A stretch of 7,335 nt of DNA from an uncultured Eubacteriales bacterium (GTDB lineage Bacteria > Bacillota > Clostridia > Oscillospirales > CAG-272). Both the position numbers and the translations under genes were made by a program. The stretch covers positions 1 through 7,335 of the forward strand of contig URCP01000125.1 of the NCBI GenBank assembly GCA_900546315.1. The letters run 5' to 3'. Below, in pieces: positions 6,136 to 7,335 of this stretch. The notes below the pieces were generated by a model, which was not told the DNA's origin, ran no database searches, and saw nothing but the letters and a program-made list of their open reading frames with translations. The stretch's first letter is position 1. Each line of letters starts with the position of its first letter.

Positions 6136-6188
6136 TTTTCCACAGAAAATCAACGGTTATCAACAGTTTATGCACATATTTTTCAACA
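6136..6188 (+). promoter_or_regulatory. Cluster of four DnaA-box-like sites
   Basis: Four same-strand 9-mers: TTTTCCACA (6136-6144), TTATCAACA (6157-6165), TTATGCACA (6168-6176) and TTTTCAACA (6180-6188). TTATGCACA fits TTATNCACA exactly; the others differ from TTATCCACA at one or two positions. Starts are 21, 11 and 12 bp apart, close to whole helical turns, which is typical of ordered DnaA arrays. Upstream are an AT-rich tract (5980-6023) and two further one-mismatch boxes. No dnaA, dnaN or rpmH gene is nearby, so this may be an origin, a DnaA-titrating or regulatory site, or coincidence. Confidence 0.5.
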
Positions 6189-6218
6189 GACAATTCACCC
6201 GCCATCCGTCCGAAAGCA

Positions 6219-6249
6219 CAAAAAAGCGCGCCGATCTCTCGGCACGCTT
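6219..6249 (-). terminator. Rho-independent terminator of tRNA-Arg
   Basis: On the minus strand AAGCGTGCCGA pairs with TCGGCGCGCTT (11 pairs, one U-G) around a GAGA tetraloop of GNRA type, and the pairing runs straight into a run of T (plus-strand A at 6220-6225). It lies 16 bp beyond the CCA end of the tRNA. Confidence 0.88.
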
Positions 6250-6264
6250 CCCTGTTAAATTCAT

Positions 6265-6341
6265 TGGCCCGCTCGACAGGATTCGAACCTGCGACCATCG
6301 GAATCGGAATCCGGTACTCTATCCAGCTGAGCTACGAGCGG
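6265..6341 (-). tRNA. tRNA-Arg, anticodon CCG
   Basis: A 77-nt cloverleaf with CCA encoded. The acceptor CCGCTCG pairs with CGAGCGG, the discriminator is G, the D-stem is GCTC/GAGT, and the anticodon loop is TTCCGAT with CCG at 6307-6305. The T-arm is GCAGG-TTCGAAT-CCTGT. It reads the CGG arginine codon. The outermost anticodon-stem pair, 27-43, is a C-A mismatch; the other four pairs are normal. It has its own promoter and terminator, so it is a single-gene unit transcribed leftward, divergent from tRNA-Tyr. Confidence 0.97.
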
Positions 6342-6355
6342 TAATCTACTCATCT

Positions 6356-6384
6356 ATTATACCACACCTTCCCCGCTTTGTAAA
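6356..6384 (-). promoter_or_regulatory. Promoter of tRNA-Arg
   Basis: On the minus strand, -35 TTTACA (6384-6379) and -10 TATAAT (6361-6356) are separated by exactly 17 bp. The -10 lies 14 bp upstream of the tRNA 5' end, leaving a leader of only a few bases. Confidence 0.9.
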
Positions 6385-6492
6385 CCCCCACACAGATTTT
6401 TTCTGATTTTTGTGAAAACAGCATAATTAAATCATGTTTATTCAAATCATTTGCGGCAGCTATCTGTTTCGAGAAAAAAATCAAAAACCCTA

Positions 6493-6521
6493 TTGACAAA
6501 CCGATTCAGATATGGTATAAT
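6493..6521 (+). promoter_or_regulatory. Promoter of tRNA-Tyr
   Basis: Perfect consensus: TTGACA (6493-6498), a 17-bp spacer and TATAAT (6516-6521). A small hairpin, GTTGT/ACAAC, lies in the leader (about 6528-6543), 36 bp after the -10 and before the mature tRNA. Confidence 0.95.
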
Positions 6522-6557
6522 ATTATCGTTGTTGAGAGACAACGCCAACCAAAATAA

Positions 6558-6642
6558 GGGAGCGTTCCCGAGTGGCCAAAGGGGACAGACTGTAAATCTG
6601 CTGCTTTTAGCTTCGGTGGTCCGAATCCACCCGCTCCCACCA
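6558..6642 (+). tRNA. tRNA-Tyr, anticodon GTA, with altered T-loop
   Basis: An 85-nt class II tRNA with CCA encoded. The acceptor GGGAGCG pairs with CGCTCCC, the discriminator is A, the D-stem is CCC/GGG, and the anticodon loop is CTGTAAA with GTA at 6592-6594. There is a 13-nt variable arm and the T-stem is GGTGG/CCACC. Two oddities: the T-loop is TCCGAAT where TTCGAAT is nearly universal (C at position 55, base 6621), and the 27-43 pair is A-C (6585 and 6601) where Gram-positive tRNA-Tyr usually has G-C. With a perfect promoter and a terminator it looks expressed; whether it is the only tRNA-Tyr gene cannot be judged here. Confidence 0.95.
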
Positions 6643-6766
6643 GCGGCGAGTCGCCGCGGACATACACGCGCTTTTCGTAAAGCGCGTGTTCTTTTTTGCG
6701 ACCCGCGCTCGCGTCTCCTACGTCGACTCACTCTGTGCGAGGTTCGGCAGGGATATTGTTTTGCGG
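6643..6766 (+). repeat. Dispersed element of about 125 bp, copy A (plus)
   Basis: This is the partner of copy B (5791-5917 minus). It starts at the base after the tRNA-Tyr CCA, with the dyad GCGGCGAGTCGCCGC (6643-6657), carries a perfect terminator hairpin and the shared CGCGTCTCCTACGTCGACT segment, and ends in GGATATTGTTTTGCGG. That end sequence also begins the 35-bp tandem units. The exact abutment with the tRNA end makes the tRNA depend on the element for its terminator. Confidence 0.8.
6664..6697 (+). terminator. Rho-independent terminator of tRNA-Tyr
   Basis: A perfect 11-bp stem, ACACGCGCTTT (6664-6674) with AAAGCGCGTGT (6679-6689), and a TCGT loop, followed by TCTTTTTT. It is plus-oriented, 22 bp after the tRNA, and lies inside dispersed element copy A. 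Confidence 0.9.
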
Positions 6767-6855
6767 GATTCCATCGCGGCGGATTGGATATTGTTTTGCG
6801 GTGTGCCATCGCAGCGGATCGGATTTCGTTTTGCGGTGTGCCCTCGAAGCGGGCG
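6751..6855 (+). repeat. Three 35-bp tandem units
   Basis: Units at 6751-6785, 6786-6820 and 6821-6855 are all exactly 35 bp. Each starts GGAT followed by ATTGTTTTGCGG or TTCGTTTTGCGG and contains CC(A/C)TCG(C/A)(G/A)GCGG or a close variant. They are contiguous, without spacers. The first unit overlaps the end of copy A and the last runs into the 25-bp palindrome, so three repeat families are fused. Confidence 0.8.
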
Positions 6856-6873
6856 ACCAATGGTCGCCCCTAC
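6849..6873 (-). repeat. 25-bp palindromic dispersed repeat, copy 2
   Basis: This is an exact reverse-complement copy of 1842-1866, with core GGGCGACCAATGGTCGCCC on the plus strand (6851-6869) followed by CTAC. Here it forms the distal end of the 35-bp tandem array, about 80 bp upstream of the alcohol dehydrogenase promoter. Confidence 0.85.
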
Positions 6874-6942
6874 AAGTATAGAGTTGCAACCATCATAATT
6901 CACTTTTTTTCTTTTGACAACGAAATCGCATTCAAATTAACA

Positions 6943-6961
6943 ATTTTGTCATTGACAAAAT
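6943..6961. promoter_or_regulatory. 19-bp palindromic operator over the -35
   Basis: ATTTTGTCATTGACAAAAT has perfect 9-bp arms around a central T and covers the whole -35 hexamer of the dehydrogenase promoter. A repressor bound there would block RNA polymerase. The 7-1-7 layout is that of Fur/PerR-type boxes but the sequence is not theirs, and it does not match the Rex consensus TTGTTAA-N4-TTAACAA. The regulator is unknown. Confidence 0.6.
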
Positions 6962-6980
6962 CACCAAAAAGAGTTAAAAT
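6952..6980 (+). promoter_or_regulatory. Promoter of the alcohol dehydrogenase gene
   Basis: TTGACA (6952-6957), a 17-bp spacer and TAAAAT (6975-6980). The leader contains a hairpin, CGCGGA (6992-6997) with TCCGCG (7007-7012), which ends next to the ribosome site GGAAAGGA (7013-7020) and could modulate ribosome access. A second TTGACA at 6914 has no convincing -10. Confidence 0.85.
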
Positions 6981-7030
6981 ATATCTGTTATCGCGGACAA
7001 ACACGTTCCGCGGGAAAGGAAAACACAACC

Positions 7031-7335
7031 ATGTCCAACAGAATAGTCCTTAACGAAACCTCATATTTCGGCGCCGGAGCTCGCGAAAACATCGCGCTCG
7101 AAGCCAAAAACCGCGGCTTCAAGAAAGCCCTCCTCGTCACCGACAAGTCGCTGATGAAGTTCGGCGTCGCAAAGAAAGTCACCGACGTCCTCGACAACGC
7201 CGGTCTCGCATACGAGATCCTCGACGACGTCAAGCCCAACCCCACCATCGAAAACGTCAAGAACGGCGTCGAAATGTTCAAGAAGGCTGGCGCCGACTAC
7301 CTCATCGCCGTCGGCGGCGGCTCCGTAATGGACAC
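7031..7335 (+). CDS. fucO: Iron-type alcohol dehydrogenase, FucO-like (5' part)
   Basis: The first 101 codons of a group III (iron-dependent) alcohol dehydrogenase; the rest lies beyond the window. It begins MSNRIVLNETSYFGAGA and continues with GFKKALLVTDKSL, VLDNAGLAYEILDDVKPNPT and GADYLIAVGGGSVMDT. This matches E. coli lactaldehyde reductase FucO from memory (MANRMILNETAWFGRGA, KALIVTDKTL, GVVPNPT, GADYLIAIGGGSPQDT). GGGS belongs to the NAD-binding half; the iron-binding histidines would lie downstream and are not seen. FucO reduces L-lactaldehyde to 1,2-propanediol with NADH, but relatives act on other short alcohols and aldehydes, so the substrate is tentative. The ribosome site GGAAAGGA ends 10 bases before ATG. 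C-ending codons (CTC, GTC, AAC) dominate, suggesting high expression. Control is likely through the palindrome over the -35. Confidence 0.88.
   Translation, partial: MSNRIVLNETSYFGAGARENIALEAKNRGFKKALLVTDKSLMKFGVAKKVTDVLDNAGLAYEILDDVKPNPTIENVKNGVEMFKKAGADYLIAVGGGSVMD

Larger units (their letters stand above)
4987..6218. other. Gene-free, repeat-rich intergenic region
   Basis: No open frame here has a ribosome site, recognisable domain or protein-like composition. The frames at 5064-5354, 5552-6022 and 6022-6258 give low-complexity, Arg/Pro-rich or repeat-derived peptides. The region is filled by the inverted, direct and tandem repeats, palindromes and DnaA-box-like sites listed separately. 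I see nothing specific in about 5160-5330 beyond a C/A-rich strand bias and several GATCAC words, and nothing in 5665-5790. Confidence 0.75.

Noticed and set aside
6123..6406. Open frames across the tRNA-Arg gene
   Set aside because: Peptides such as STGFEPATIGIG and IRTCDHRNRNP are classic spurious translations of tRNA antisense sequence.
6751..6855. CRISPR-like array
   Set aside because: The three 35-bp units are contiguous with no unique spacers, and no cas gene is present.
6447..6860. Open frames on both strands across the tRNA-Tyr gene and repeats
   Set aside because: GSGWIRTTEAKSS is a known-type artefact of tRNA antisense; the rest is translated repeat.
6920..6961. Rex redox-repressor site upstream of the dehydrogenase
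   Set aside because: Rex operators follow TTGTTAA-N4-TTAACAA; the palindrome here is TTTGTCA-T-TGACAAA with different core and spacing. The palindrome is kept, without the assignment.

Overview
The window looks like chromosomal DNA of an uncultured, GC-rich, low-copy Clostridia-type Firmicute (Oscillospirales/Christensenellales-like). The reasons are strong AAAAAGGA-type ribosome sites, consensus TTGACA-N17-TATAAT promoters, tRNA genes that encode CCA, U-tailed hairpin terminators, and short dispersed palindromes of a kind I associate with such genomes. The taxonomy is an inference. I saw no phage, plasmid, CRISPR or transposase gene.

Left half (176-4876): four complete plus-strand genes. 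They are a MutS-family ATPase without the mismatch-reading domains, an Lrp/AsnC regulator 3 bp ahead of a class I/II aminotransferase (a likely operon), and a cytoplasmic beta-lactamase-fold serine hydrolase. The aminotransferase keeps its PLP-site residues except the Schiff-base lysine, which reads as asparagine (N237). This is the most surprising protein-level observation. Bases 1 to about 100 look like a low-quality contig end.

Middle (4877-6218): about 1.3 kb with no credible protein gene but dense structure. It holds two TACA-N2-TGTA dyads, a terminator, a 36/37-bp inverted repeat flanking a 14-bp minisatellite, a perfect 13-bp-arm palindrome, one copy of a dispersed element of about 125 bp, a 22-bp-arm hairpin made of 12-bp units, and a helically phased cluster of four DnaA-box-like 9-mers. 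The last is a candidate DnaA-binding locus or origin.

Right part (6219-7335): divergent tRNA-Arg(CCG) and tRNA-Tyr(GTA) genes, each with its own promoter and terminator. The tRNA-Tyr terminator lies inside a second, oppositely oriented copy of the 125-bp element. Three exact-length 35-bp tandem units follow, then a 25-bp palindromic repeat whose perfect inverted copy lies at 1842-1866. A promoter overlapped by a 19-bp palindrome then drives the 5' part of an iron-type alcohol dehydrogenase resembling FucO, which runs off the window.

The protein genes do not form one pathway. Only the Lrp regulator and the aminotransferase are clearly linked. The window's unusual content is the layered non-coding repeats, the DnaA-box cluster, the lysine-less aminotransferase and a tRNA-Tyr with an altered T-loop.
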